This document shows positions 34,814 to 42,620 of a stretch of DNA of 64,000 nucleotides, piece by piece. Position 1 is the first letter of the stretch. The number at the start of each line of letters is the position of its first letter. The stretch is from contig NZ_JADBGF010000001.1 of assembly GCF_014873495.1 (NCBI RefSeq), forward strand, positions 7,502,001 to 7,566,000, in the 5' to 3' direction. A program made the position numbers and the translations under genes. Below the pieces are notes generated by a model. The model had not been told where the DNA came from, made no database searches, and worked only from the letters and a program-made list of their open reading frames with translations. Origin of the DNA: Streptomyces stelliscabiei (GTDB lineage Bacteria; Actinomycetota; Actinomycetes; Streptomycetales; Streptomycetaceae).

Positions 34814-36061
34814 TCATCCTCCCGCGCGGGCGATCTCCCGCTCCGCCGGGGGTACGGCCGGGCCCGCCCCGTCCCCGTACCGCGACCGCAGCTCCGACAG
34901 CACACCCGACACCGCCGCCGTCAGCGGCACCGCGAGGAGCATGCCGAGGATGCCGGCGATGGAGGCGCCCGCCGTGAGGGCCAGCAGGATCGCCGCCGGG
35001 TGCATCTGCACGGTCCGGCTGTGGATCATCGGCTGGAGCACGTTCCCTTCGAGGAGCTGCACCGCGAAGACCACGCCGACCGCCCACAGCGCGGTCACCA
35101 GACCCCGGTCCGCGAACGCGACGAGGATCGCCACCGCGCCCGACAGGAACGCGCCCAGATACGGGATGTACGCGCCGACGAACACGAGCGCGCCGAGGCC
35201 GACGGCACCCGGCACCTGCAGGATCAGCAGACCGACGGCGATACAGACACCGTCGATGAAGGCGATCAGCGTCGTGCCCCGCATATAGCCCTCGATCGCC
35301 CGGAACGCGCGCCGGGCCATCACCTCCAGGGTGTCACCCGAGCCGCGCGGCGCGAGCGAGTGCAGGGAGGCGACCGCCCGGTCGGAGTCGCGCAGGAAGA
35401 AGAACATCAGCAGCATCGCCAGCACGGCCGCCGCCACGAACTCGCTGACCGCGCTGACGCCGGTGAGCACCCCGGAGGCCGCGGTGCCGCCGAACTTCGG
35501 CAGCAGCTCCCTCGCGTTCTTCGCGAGGTCGTCCAGCGACGTCCCCGCGAGCCCGAACTCGTCGCTGAGCGACTTCGCCGCCTGCCTGAGCGAGGAGATG
35601 ATCTGGTCACCGGTGTCGATCAGGGCGGCCACCACGATGTACGCGGCCCCGCCCATCACCACCATCACGGCGGCACAGGTGAGCCCGGCGGCCAGGGATT
35701 TGTTGAACCTCATCGCGACCAGCCGCCGGTAGAACGGGCCGAGCAGCGCGGTCCCCAGCAGCGCGATCAGCACCGGCGTGACCGCGGTCTGGAACGTCAC
35801 GCAGATCCACACGCCCACGTAGACGACACCCGTCACCAGCAGCGTCAGCGCGCTCCACACGGCGATGTGCCGCGCGGGCCCCGGCAGGAAACCCCGGGGG
35901 ACGCCCTCGCCCGACGGCGCGACGGCCCTCGGCGCCGCCGCGTACCCGCCGGTGGTGCGTATCGTCGTGCGTGTCCGATGGACAGGTCTGTGTGCGGGCC
36001 CGCCCCGACGGCCCTGCCGTCCCCCGCGTACTGCGCGGGGGTCTCCCGTACGGCTGTTCAT
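34814..36061 (-). CDS. AI-2E family membrane transporter
   Basis: This 415-residue protein has seven to eight predicted membrane helices in the AI-2E (PerM/TqsA) pattern. It has two N-terminal helices (HIAVWSALTLLVTGVVYVGVW…), a paired helix (LTCAAVMVVMGGAAYIVV), a long extracytoplasmic α-helical segment (IDTGDQIISSLRQAAKSLSDEF), and a C-terminal core with LGALVFVGAYIPYLGAFLSG and VLQPMIHSRTVQMHPAAIL. Members export diverse small solutes, including sodium-coupled ones; an autoinducer role cannot be assumed. I chose ATG 36061 (MNSRTGDPR), preceded by GGCGGAGG; the upstream extension of the frame is arginine-rich and non-conserved in appearance. Confidence 0.87.
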   Translation of the reverse strand: MNSRTGDPRAVRGGRQGRRGGPAHRPVHRTRTTIRTTGGYAAAPRAVAPSGEGVPRGFLPGPARHIAVWSALTLLVTGVVYVGVWICVTFQTAVTPVLIALLGTALLGPFYRRLVAMRFNKSLAAGLTCAAVMVVMGGAAYIVVAALIDTGDQIISSLRQAAKSLSDEFGLAGTSLDDLAKNARELLPKFGGTAASGVLTGVSAVSEFVAAAVLAMLLMFFFLRDSDRAVASLHSLAPRGSGDTLEVMARRAFRAIEGYMRGTTLIAFIDGVCIAVGLLILQVPGAVGLGALVFVGAYIPYLGAFLSGAVAILVAFADRGLVTALWAVGVVFAVQLLEGNVLQPMIHSRTVQMHPAAILLALTAGASIAGILGMLLAVPLTAAVSGVLSELRSRYGDGAGPAVPPAEREIARAGG

Positions 36062-36165
36062 CCTCCGCCATCTCCACTCGTTCAAGGGTCGCACGCACCC
36101 CTGAGGATCATGGGATGGCCGTGGCGCCATAGCGTAGACCCGGCCGGCGAACAGGCATCCGGCAC

Positions 36166-38217
36166 CTACCCGGCGATCGGCACCGGGGCCCCGTCCCGCA
36201 GGAACACCGGAATCCGCTCCAGCGGCGCGTCCACGGTCACCGACCGGCCCCCCTCGTACGTCTCGCCGGTCCACGCGTCGGTCCACCGCGCTCCCACCGG
36301 CAGATACGTCGTCCAGCGGGTCACCCCCGCCTCCAGCACCGGCGCGACCAGCACGTCCCGCCCGAACAGGTAGGCGTCGTCCACCGACCAGGCCCGCTCG
36401 TCACCGGGGAACTCCAGGAACAGCGGCCGCATCACCGGCAGCCCCTCCTCGTGGGCCTCCCGCATGACGCGCAGCACATACGGCTTCAGGCGCTCCCGCA
36501 GCCGCAGGAAGTCCTCCAGGATCGCCCCGGCCTCCTCCCCGTACGACCACACCTCGTTGGGCCCTCCGGTCATGGCCGGCCCCAGCGGCATGCCGGGCTC
36601 ACGGAACCCGTGCAGCCGCATCAGCGGCGAGAACGCGCCGAACTGGAACCAGCGCACCATCACCTCGCGGTACGCCGGATCGTCCGGGTCGCCGCCGTGG
36701 AAGCCGCCGATGTCGGTGTTCCACCAGGGGATGCCGGACAGCGCGGTGTTGAGGCCCGCCGCGATCTGCCGGCGCAGCGTGGCGAAGTCCGTGCCGATGT
36801 CACCGGACCACAGCGCGGCCCCCCACCGCTGACTGCCCGCCCACGCCGAACGGTTGAGGGAGACGATCTCCTCCTCACCCGACGCCCGCAGCCCCTCGTA
36901 GAAGGTACGGGCGATCTCGGCCGGGTAGATGTTGCCGACCTCCAGGCCGGGACCCGCCCAGTAGCGCAGGTTCTCCTGGAAGCCCGGCTTGATCTCCGGC
37001 TCGCAGGCGTCCAGCCAGAACGCCTTGATGCCGTACGGCTCCAGGTAGTTCTCCTTCACCCGCGACCACACGAACTGCCGGGCCTCGGGGTTCGTCGCGT
37101 CGTAGAAGGCGACCTGGACCGTCGAGGCGACCTCCTTGTCCGGCCAGTCGGCGTGCGCCATCGGGCCGTACTGGGTGCCGATGAAGTAGCCGCGCTGTTC
37201 CATCAGGTGATGGTTCTCGCTCAGCGGCGAGACCGACGGCCACACGGACACCACCAGCCTGATGCCCAGCTCCTCCAGCTCCCGGACCATGGCCCCGGGG
37301 TCGGGCCACTCGGCCGGGTCGAACTTCCACTCGCCGAGGTGCGTCCAGTGGAAGAAGTCGCACACGATGACGTCGATGGGCAGGCCCCGCCGCTTGTACT
37401 CCCGTGCCACGGCGAGGAGTTCGTCCTGCGTGCGGTAGCGCAGCTTGCACTGCCAGAACCCGGCCGCCCACTCCGGCAGCATCGGCGTGCGGCCCGTCGC
37501 CGCGCTGTAGCGGCGCTGCGCGTCGGCCGGGTCGCCCGCGGTGATCCAGTAGTCGAGCTGCCGGGCCGAGTCGGCGACCCACCGGGTGCCGTTGCCGGCC
37601 AGCTCGACGCGGCCGATCGCCGGGTTGTTCCACAGCAGGGTGTAGCCGCGGCTGGAGGTGAGCACCGGGATGCCGACCTCGGCGTTGCGCTGCACCAGGT
37701 CGAGCACCAGCCCCTTCTGGTCCAGCCGCCCGTGCTGGTGCTGACCGAGGCCGTACAGCTTCTCGTCGTCGTACGCGGCGAAGCGCTGCTCCAGGCGGTG
37801 GTGGCCGTTGCCGACGGCGGTGTAGAGGCGCGGGCCGGGCCACCAGAAGTGCGCGCGGGCCTCCGACAGCAGTTCGGCGCCGTCGGCGGTGCGCGAGTAC
37901 CGGATCAGGCCCTCGGCGTCGACCTCGACGGTGAGCGCGCCGACGGTCAGCCGCCCGAGCCCGTCCTCGATCTTGACGCTGCTCTCGGTGCTCTCCGCCA
38001 CGTCGAGCAGGGCGCCCGGCAGCCCGTCGAGGATGGGGCCGCCCAGGCGGGCGCGGACCCGGACCGCGTCCGGGCCCCAGGGCTCTATCCGCAGGGTCTC
38101 CTGGCGTCCGCTCCACTCCAGGGCCCCGTCCCGCTCACGGAACGTGCCGACGGTGGGGGAGGACTGGGCGAGGCTGACCGCACCCGTCGGGGTCTGGTTC
38201 TCGGCAGGCTGATTCAC
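36166..38217 (-). CDS. GH31 α-xylosidase
   Basis: This 683-residue enzyme lacks a signal peptide. The barrel contains the GH31 nucleophile D403 in KAFWLDACEPE and the acid/base D473 in WSGDIGTDF. IDVIVCDFFHWTHLGEWKFDP is characteristic of the α-xylosidase (YicI-like) branch rather than α-glucosidases. It removes α-1,6-linked xylose from the non-reducing end of xyloglucan oligosaccharides, which is required before β-glucosidase can continue. It lies 227 bp downstream of, and in the same direction as, the LacI gene whose operators match those at the GH3/importer promoters. This links it to the xyloglucan set 15 kb away. Confidence 0.92.
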   Translation of the reverse strand: MNQPAENQTPTGAVSLAQSSPTVGTFRERDGALEWSGRQETLRIEPWGPDAVRVRARLGGPILDGLPGALLDVAESTESSVKIEDGLGRLTVGALTVEVDAEGLIRYSRTADGAELLSEARAHFWWPGPRLYTAVGNGHHRLEQRFAAYDDEKLYGLGQHQHGRLDQKGLVLDLVQRNAEVGIPVLTSSRGYTLLWNNPAIGRVELAGNGTRWVADSARQLDYWITAGDPADAQRRYSAATGRTPMLPEWAAGFWQCKLRYRTQDELLAVAREYKRRGLPIDVIVCDFFHWTHLGEWKFDPAEWPDPGAMVRELEELGIRLVVSVWPSVSPLSENHHLMEQRGYFIGTQYGPMAHADWPDKEVASTVQVAFYDATNPEARQFVWSRVKENYLEPYGIKAFWLDACEPEIKPGFQENLRYWAGPGLEVGNIYPAEIARTFYEGLRASGEEEIVSLNRSAWAGSQRWGAALWSGDIGTDFATLRRQIAAGLNTALSGIPWWNTDIGGFHGGDPDDPAYREVMVRWFQFGAFSPLMRLHGFREPGMPLGPAMTGGPNEVWSYGEEAGAILEDFLRLRERLKPYVLRVMREAHEEGLPVMRPLFLEFPGDERAWSVDDAYLFGRDVLVAPVLEAGVTRWTTYLPVGARWTDAWTGETYEGGRSVTVDAPLERIPVFLRDGAPVPIAG

Positions 38218-38444
38218 GAGAGGTCTCCTGGAAGGGAGGAGGAGGTCAGGGAGGAGGAGGGAGGAGGTCAGGGAGGAGGGGACCGTACGGCGGCTGCCGT
38301 ACGGCGCTTACGTGCGGCGGTCAGCGGACGGCCGTCCGGCGCCCGTCATCCGTCATCCGTCGGCGTCGGCGTCGGCGTCGGGTCGGCGTCCGGGTCCGGG
38401 GGCCGGCCCGCGCCGGCGTACGACACGGGTGCGGCCCGTGCCGG
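38218..38444. other. Spacer between lacI and GH31 with purine tract, hairpin and short tandem repeats
   Basis: The plus strand carries an almost pure-purine GGAGGAGG tract (about 38231–38281), in which a unit containing AGGAGGTCAGGGAGGAGG is repeated. Then comes a perfect 9-bp hairpin (38283–38304, CCGTACGGC/GCCGTACGG) and a microsatellite-like CATCCGT/CGGCGT run (38346–38381). The hairpin may attenuate read-through from the regulator gene into GH31. I see no operator palindrome here. Confidence 0.55.
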
Positions 38445-39455
38445 TCAACCGGCGGTCAGCGGCCCCGTGCTCGCGCGGATGGTCAACTCGGGTGCGAGGA
38501 GCACCACTTCGTCGGTGTCCCGGCCCTCCAGCTTGGCGATCAGCTGTTCCACGGCCCGGCGGCCCATCTCCTGGGCGGGGATGGCGACGGAGGTGAGCCG
38601 TACCGAGGCCTGCACGGCGACCTGGTCGGGGCAGACCGCGATCACCGAGACGTCCTCGGGGACCGCGCGCCCCTGCTGCCGCAGCAGCGCGAGCAGCGGC
38701 TCCACCGCGGACTCGTTCTGCACGACGATCCCGGTGGTGCCCGGCCGCTCGTCGAAGATCCGGGCCAGGGTCGCGGCCATCGCGTCGTAGCCGCCCTCAC
38801 AGGGGCGGTGCAGCACGCGCAGACCCAGCTCCCGCGCCCGGGACCGGAGTCCGTCGAGGGTGCGTTCGGCGAAACCGGTGTGCCGTTCGTACACCGCCGG
38901 CGCCTCGCCGACGACCGCGATGTCGCGGTGGCCGAGCATCGCCAGATGCTCCACGCACAGCGCGCCCGTGGCGCCGAAGTCCAGGTCGACGCAGGTCAGC
39001 CCGCTGGTGTCGGCCGGCAGTCCGATGAGTACCGATGGCTGATCCGTGCCGCGCAGCAGCGGCAGCCGCTCGTCGTCCAGCTCCACGTCCATCAGGATCA
39101 TCGCGTCGGCGAGCCCGCTGCCGGTGACGCGGCGCACCGCGTCGGGGCCCTCCTCGCCGGTGAGCAGCAGCACGTCGTAGCCGTAGGTGCGGGCCGTGGT
39201 GGCCACCGCGATGGCGATCTCCATCATCACCGGGACGTACATGTCGGTGCGCAGCGGGACCATCAGGGCGACGATGTTCGACCTGCTGCTCGCCAGGGCG
39301 CGGGCCCCCGCGTTCGGGTGGTAGCCGAGCTCCTGGATGCTCCGCTCGACCCGCTGCCGGGTGCCGGCGGAGATGGACCGCTTGCCGCTGAGGACATAGC
39401 TCACTGTGCTCGCCGAGACTCCGGCGTGCTGGGCGACCTCGGCGAGGGTGACCAT
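38445..39455 (-). CDS. LacI-family transcriptional regulator (xyloglucan set)
   Basis: This 336-residue protein has an N-terminal helix-turn-helix (VTLAEVAQHAGVSASTVSYVLSGKRSIS), a hinge helix (NAGARALASSRSNIVALMVP) and a sugar-sensing core with C-terminal VAIPAQEMGRRAVEQLIAKL. I start it at ATG 39455, with GGAGAG upstream; a TTG four codons earlier is also possible. Copies of TCGAAGCGCTTCGA lie in its own upstream region and at the GH3/importer promoters, so it is the natural candidate for their repressor. GH31 follows in the same direction. The inducer is probably a xyloglucan-derived sugar, which is inference. Confidence 0.93.
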   Translation of the reverse strand: MVTLAEVAQHAGVSASTVSYVLSGKRSISAGTRQRVERSIQELGYHPNAGARALASSRSNIVALMVPLRTDMYVPVMMEIAIAVATTARTYGYDVLLLTGEEGPDAVRRVTGSGLADAMILMDVELDDERLPLLRGTDQPSVLIGLPADTSGLTCVDLDFGATGALCVEHLAMLGHRDIAVVGEAPAVYERHTGFAERTLDGLRSRARELGLRVLHRPCEGGYDAMAATLARIFDERPGTTGIVVQNESAVEPLLALLRQQGRAVPEDVSVIAVCPDQVAVQASVRLTSVAIPAQEMGRRAVEQLIAKLEGRDTDEVVLLAPELTIRASTGPLTAG

Positions 39456-39472
39456 CCAGCTCTCCAAGCGTG

Positions 39473-39486
39473 TTTAAGCGCTTCGA
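39473..39486. promoter_or_regulatory. Degenerate LacI operator O4
   Basis: TTTAAGCGCTTCGA matches the operator palindrome at 12 of 14 positions. It lies 18–31 bp upstream of the regulator's ATG, where binding would block elongation or initiation. Confidence 0.65.
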
Positions 39487-39563
39487 CAGCGCAGTGTTGC
39501 TGAACCAGGGCGAGTGAGGGTGGCACGACAGTAGCTCGGCGCCGGATGGGTGTCCATAGGTTG

Positions 39564-39577
39564 TCGAAGCGCTTCGA
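39564..39577. promoter_or_regulatory. LacI operator O3 (TCGAAGCGCTTCGA)
   Basis: This perfect 14-bp palindrome lies 109 bp upstream of the regulator gene, 91 bp from O4. On the minus strand AATAAT (39582–39577) overlaps its edge and resembles a −10 element, though no good −35 is visible. Confidence 0.75.
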
Positions 39578-39635
39578 TTATTCGCCCGGGCAGGGGAGGG
39601 AGTGGTGGGGGTGAGGCGGGTGCGGCCGCGGGTTC

Positions 39636-39666
39636 GTGGGGTTCTCGCGCGGTCCCCCGCGCCCCT
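39636..39666 (-). repeat. Degenerate copy of the dispersed intergenic repeat
   Basis: GTGGGGTTCTCGCGCGGTCC followed by CCCGCGCCCCTT is a minus-strand relative of the GGGGCGCGGGGAACTGCGCG element with several changes. It lies between the divergent regulator and acyl-CoA dehydrogenase genes. Confidence 0.5.
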
Positions 39667-39819
39667 TGAGGCACTCTCGGCCACAGTCTAGAACTCGTCG
39701 CCGCGCCCGGGCGGCCGTACCGCGCACGCGCGGGCGCATCCGGCCGGTGCGGGCCGCCGGGGCGTGCGCGGGCCGGCGGAAGCGGCCGAGCACACACGCG
39801 AGGGGTGGCGGGCTCATCC

Positions 39820-39895
39820 CGAATCGGGTACCAACGATCGAGTAGCACCCATCGGTAACCATTCAGGTACCCATCCGGTACGAGATCCCGATTCG
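39820..39895. promoter_or_regulatory. Repeat-rich control region upstream of acyl-CoA dehydrogenase
   Basis: A 9-bp inverted repeat, CGAATCGGG (39820–39828) and CCCGATTCG (39887–39895), brackets the segment. Inside are two near-identical direct repeats, ACCCATCGGTA (39847–39857) and ACCCATCCGGTA (39869–39880), and four GGTA cores (39827, 39854, 39866, 39877). The layout suggests a regulator binding site next to the promoter, 17 bp before the start codon. Together with the operators and degenerate repeat, this is all I see in the 456-bp gap 39456–39911. Confidence 0.45.
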
Positions 39896-39911
39896 CGGCG
39901 AGGTGAGCCTC

Positions 39912-41852
39912 ATGTCCGCCCCACCCCTCAAGAAGCCCGTCGTCACAGAACGTGAGGCCCGCCAGGTGGCGGAGGCCGCCCGGGAGCAGGCCTGGCGCAA
40001 GCCCAGCTTCGCCAAGGAACTGTTCCTCGGCCGGTTCCGCCTCGACCTCATCCACCCCCATCCGCTGCCCACGGACGAGGCCGTCCGGCGCGGCGAGCAG
40101 TTCCTGACCAAGCTCCGCGCCTTCTGCGAGACGAAGGTCGACGGCGCCCTGATCGAGCGCGAGGCCCGGATCCCCGACGAGGTCATCGACGGCCTCAAGG
40201 AACTCGGCGCCCTCGGCATGAAGATCGACCCCAAGTACGGCGGTCTCGGCCTCACCCAGGTGTACTACAACAAGGCGCTGGCCCTGGTGGGTTCGGCCAG
40301 CCCGGCCATCGGCGTCCTGCTCTCGGCGCATCAGTCGATCGGCGTACCGCAGCCGCTGAAGCTGTTCGGCACCCCCGAACAGAAGGAGAAGTTCCTGCCG
40401 CGCTGTGCCCGCACCGACATCAGCGCCTTCCTCCTCACCGAGCCGGACGTCGGCTCCGACCCGGCCCGCCTCGCCACCACCGCGGTGCCCGACGGGGACG
40501 ACTACCTCCTCGACGGCGTGAAGCTCTGGACGACGAACGGCGTGGTCGCCGACCTCCTCGTCGTCATGGCGCGGGTGCCGAAGTCCGACGGACACAAGGG
40601 CGGCATCACCGCCTTCGTGGTGGAGACCGACTCGCCCGGCGTCACCGTCGAGAACCGCAACGCCTTCATGGGCCTGCGCGGCATCGAGAACGGCGTCACC
40701 CGCCTGCACCAGGTCCGGGTCCCCGCCGCCCACCGCATCGGCCCCGAGGGTGCCGGCCTGAAGATCGCGCTCACCACCCTCAACACCGGCCGGCTCTCGC
40801 TCCCGGCGTCCTGCGTGGCCGCCGGCAAGTGGTGCCTGAAGATCGCCCGCGAGTGGTCGGCGGCCCGTGAGCAGTGGGGCAAGCCGGTCGCCCACCACGA
40901 GGCTGTCGGGCAGAAGATCTCCTTCATCGCCGCCACCACCTTCGCCCTCGAAGCGGTGCTGGACCTCTCCTCGCAGATGGCCGACGAGGACCGCAACGAC
41001 ATCCGTATCGAGGGCGCCCTCGCGAAACTCTTCGCCTCCGAGATGGGCTGGAAGATCGCCGACGAGCTGGTCCAGATCCGCGGCGGCCGGGGCTTCGAGA
41101 CCGCCGACTCCCTCCGGGCGCGCGGCGAACGGGCCGTCCCCGCCGAGCAGATCCTGCGCGACCTGCGCATCAACCGGATCTTCGAGGGCTCCACGGAGAT
41201 CATGCACCTGCTGATCGCCCGCGAGGCCGTCGACGCCCACCTCACCGTCGCCGGCGACCTGATCGACCCGGAGAAGTCCCTCTCCGACAAGGCGAAGGCC
41301 GGCGCGAACGCGGGCGTCTTCTACGCCAAGTGGCTGCCCAAGCTGGTCGCGGGCCCGGGTCAACTCCCGCGCACGTACGGCGACTTCCATCCGGCGGGCC
41401 ACCCCGACCTCTCCACGCACCTGCGCTACGTCGAACGCAACGCCCGCAAGCTCGCCCGCTCCACCTTCTACGCCATGTCCCGCTGGCAGGGCCGGATGGA
41501 GACCAAGCAGGGCTTCCTGGGCCGGATCGTCGACATCGGCGCGGAACTCTTCGCCATGAGCGCGGCCGTCGTCCGCGCCGAACTGCTCCGCAGCCAGGGC
41601 GACCACGGCCGTGAGGCCTACCAGCTCGCCGACGTCTTCTGCCGCCAGTCCCGCATCCGCGTCGAGGAACTCTTCGGCCGCCTGTGGAGCAACACCGACG
41701 ACCTCGACCGCAAGGTGGTCAAGGGCGTCCTAGGCGGTGCCTACGAGTGGCTGGAGCAGGGTGTGATCGACCCCTCCGGCGAGGGCCCCTGGATCGCGGA
41801 GGCGACTCCCGGCCCGAGCGGGAAGGAGAACGTCCACCGTCGCATCGGCTGA
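39912..41852 (+). CDS. Acyl-CoA dehydrogenase family protein (FadE-like, long form)
   Basis: This 646-residue flavoenzyme of fatty-acid β-oxidation type is longer than the usual 380-residue enzymes. The N-terminal helical domain includes IPDEVIDGLKELGALGMKI, and the middle β domain holds FLLTEPDVGSDPARL. The C-terminal helical domain carries QIRGGRGFETADS and RINRIFEGSTEIMHLLIARE, where the conserved catalytic and FAD-contact residues of the family lie. An extra C-terminal helical extension follows (about residues 430–640), as in very-long-chain-type enzymes. ATG 39912 has GAGGTGA 7 nt upstream; GTG 39903 would leave no ribosome site. Acyl chain length cannot be read from the sequence. Confidence 0.9.
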   Translation: MSAPPLKKPVVTEREARQVAEAAREQAWRKPSFAKELFLGRFRLDLIHPHPLPTDEAVRRGEQFLTKLRAFCETKVDGALIEREARIPDEVIDGLKELGALGMKIDPKYGGLGLTQVYYNKALALVGSASPAIGVLLSAHQSIGVPQPLKLFGTPEQKEKFLPRCARTDISAFLLTEPDVGSDPARLATTAVPDGDDYLLDGVKLWTTNGVVADLLVVMARVPKSDGHKGGITAFVVETDSPGVTVENRNAFMGLRGIENGVTRLHQVRVPAAHRIGPEGAGLKIALTTLNTGRLSLPASCVAAGKWCLKIAREWSAAREQWGKPVAHHEAVGQKISFIAATTFALEAVLDLSSQMADEDRNDIRIEGALAKLFASEMGWKIADELVQIRGGRGFETADSLRARGERAVPAEQILRDLRINRIFEGSTEIMHLLIAREAVDAHLTVAGDLIDPEKSLSDKAKAGANAGVFYAKWLPKLVAGPGQLPRTYGDFHPAGHPDLSTHLRYVERNARKLARSTFYAMSRWQGRMETKQGFLGRIVDIGAELFAMSAAVVRAELLRSQGDHGREAYQLADVFCRQSRIRVEELFGRLWSNTDDLDRKVVKGVLGGAYEWLEQGVIDPSGEGPWIAEATPGPSGKENVHRRIG

Positions 41853-41865
41853 GCCCGGGTGGCAC

Positions 41866-41927
41866 CCCCTGAAGACAGGCCCGCAGGGCCGTCTTCAGGG
41901 GCGCGGGGAACTGCGCGACCAGCCACG
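41866..41927 (+). repeat. Dispersed repeat: stem-loop plus conserved tail
   Basis: An 11-bp stem (41866–41876 with 41891–41901) plus an inner GGCCC/GGGCC stem forms a hairpin 14 bp after the acyl-CoA dehydrogenase stop codon. The right arm runs into the conserved tail GGGGCGCGGGGAACTGCGCG (from 41898) and then ACCAGCCACG. It probably acts as a terminator. Confidence 0.75.
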
Positions 41928-41964
41928 GCGGACCCGCGATCGAGAACGCGGCGCCCGCGCAGCG

Positions 41965-42420
41965 TCAGCAGTACTTGTCGCTGGCGTCGCGCGTGGTCCA
42001 CGAGCAGGAGTCCACCTTCGCCCCGCTCGCCTTCAGCAGCTTCGCCGTGTCGCTGGTGTTGTTCCAGACATAGGCCTTGCGGTTCTGGTACTTGGTCGCG
42101 GTGGTGTCCGTACCCGACCCGGTGCGGATCTTGATGTACTTCTTCGCCCCGATCTTGATGTTCGGGAACGTGTACTTGTGGTTGTCGAGGTCCTTCAGCA
42201 CCCAGCCCTTCAGCGAGATCGCCGACGAGCTCGTGTTCTTGATCTGCACCCACTCTGCGTTGTACTGCGCGTTGGTCCGCGTGTCCTTGCCCGGACTGTC
42301 GAAGTACACGCGGTGGATGACCACACCCCCGGCGGCCTCCGCCGGGCTGCTCAGCAGGGTGCCGGTCAGGGCCACCGCTCCGGCGAGCGCGGGCACGGCG
42401 GCGCGTATGCGCTTACGCAT
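41965..42420 (-). CDS. Small secreted lamin-tail-domain protein
   Basis: This 151-residue protein has a signal peptide (MRKRIRAAVPALAGAVALTGTLLSSPAEA) followed by a single lamin-tail (LTD) immunoglobulin-like fold: GVVIHRVYFDSPG, NAEWVQIKNTSSSAISLKGWVLKD, YTFPNIKIGAKKYIKIRTGSG and a C-terminal WTTRDASDKYC. Two cysteines near the end (SCSW and KYC) can form a disulphide. LTD proteins of bacteria are extracellular and often attached to nucleases or adhesins; here the domain stands alone. Lower GC-rich codon bias than neighbours (many Lys/Asn codons) is normal for secreted proteins. Function is unknown. Confidence 0.88.
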   Translation of the reverse strand: MRKRIRAAVPALAGAVALTGTLLSSPAEAAGGVVIHRVYFDSPGKDTRTNAQYNAEWVQIKNTSSSAISLKGWVLKDLDNHKYTFPNIKIGAKKYIKIRTGSGTDTTATKYQNRKAYVWNNTSDTAKLLKASGAKVDSCSWTTRDASDKYC

Positions 42421-42620
42421 GAATCCCCCCAGGATCCTTGTTCATACGTTCGTGATCGGCTGATACGACAATCGGATCAGCAAGGGAGAAGTCATATCAC
42501 CCCGCCTTCACGCGTGCTTCACAAACGGAGAAATGCGCTCGTCAACCGCACACGGCACGAAGTGGGTCATCAAGGGGGCGCGCGGTCCTGCCGGACACCG
42601 GATGCGGCCACAATGGGGGG

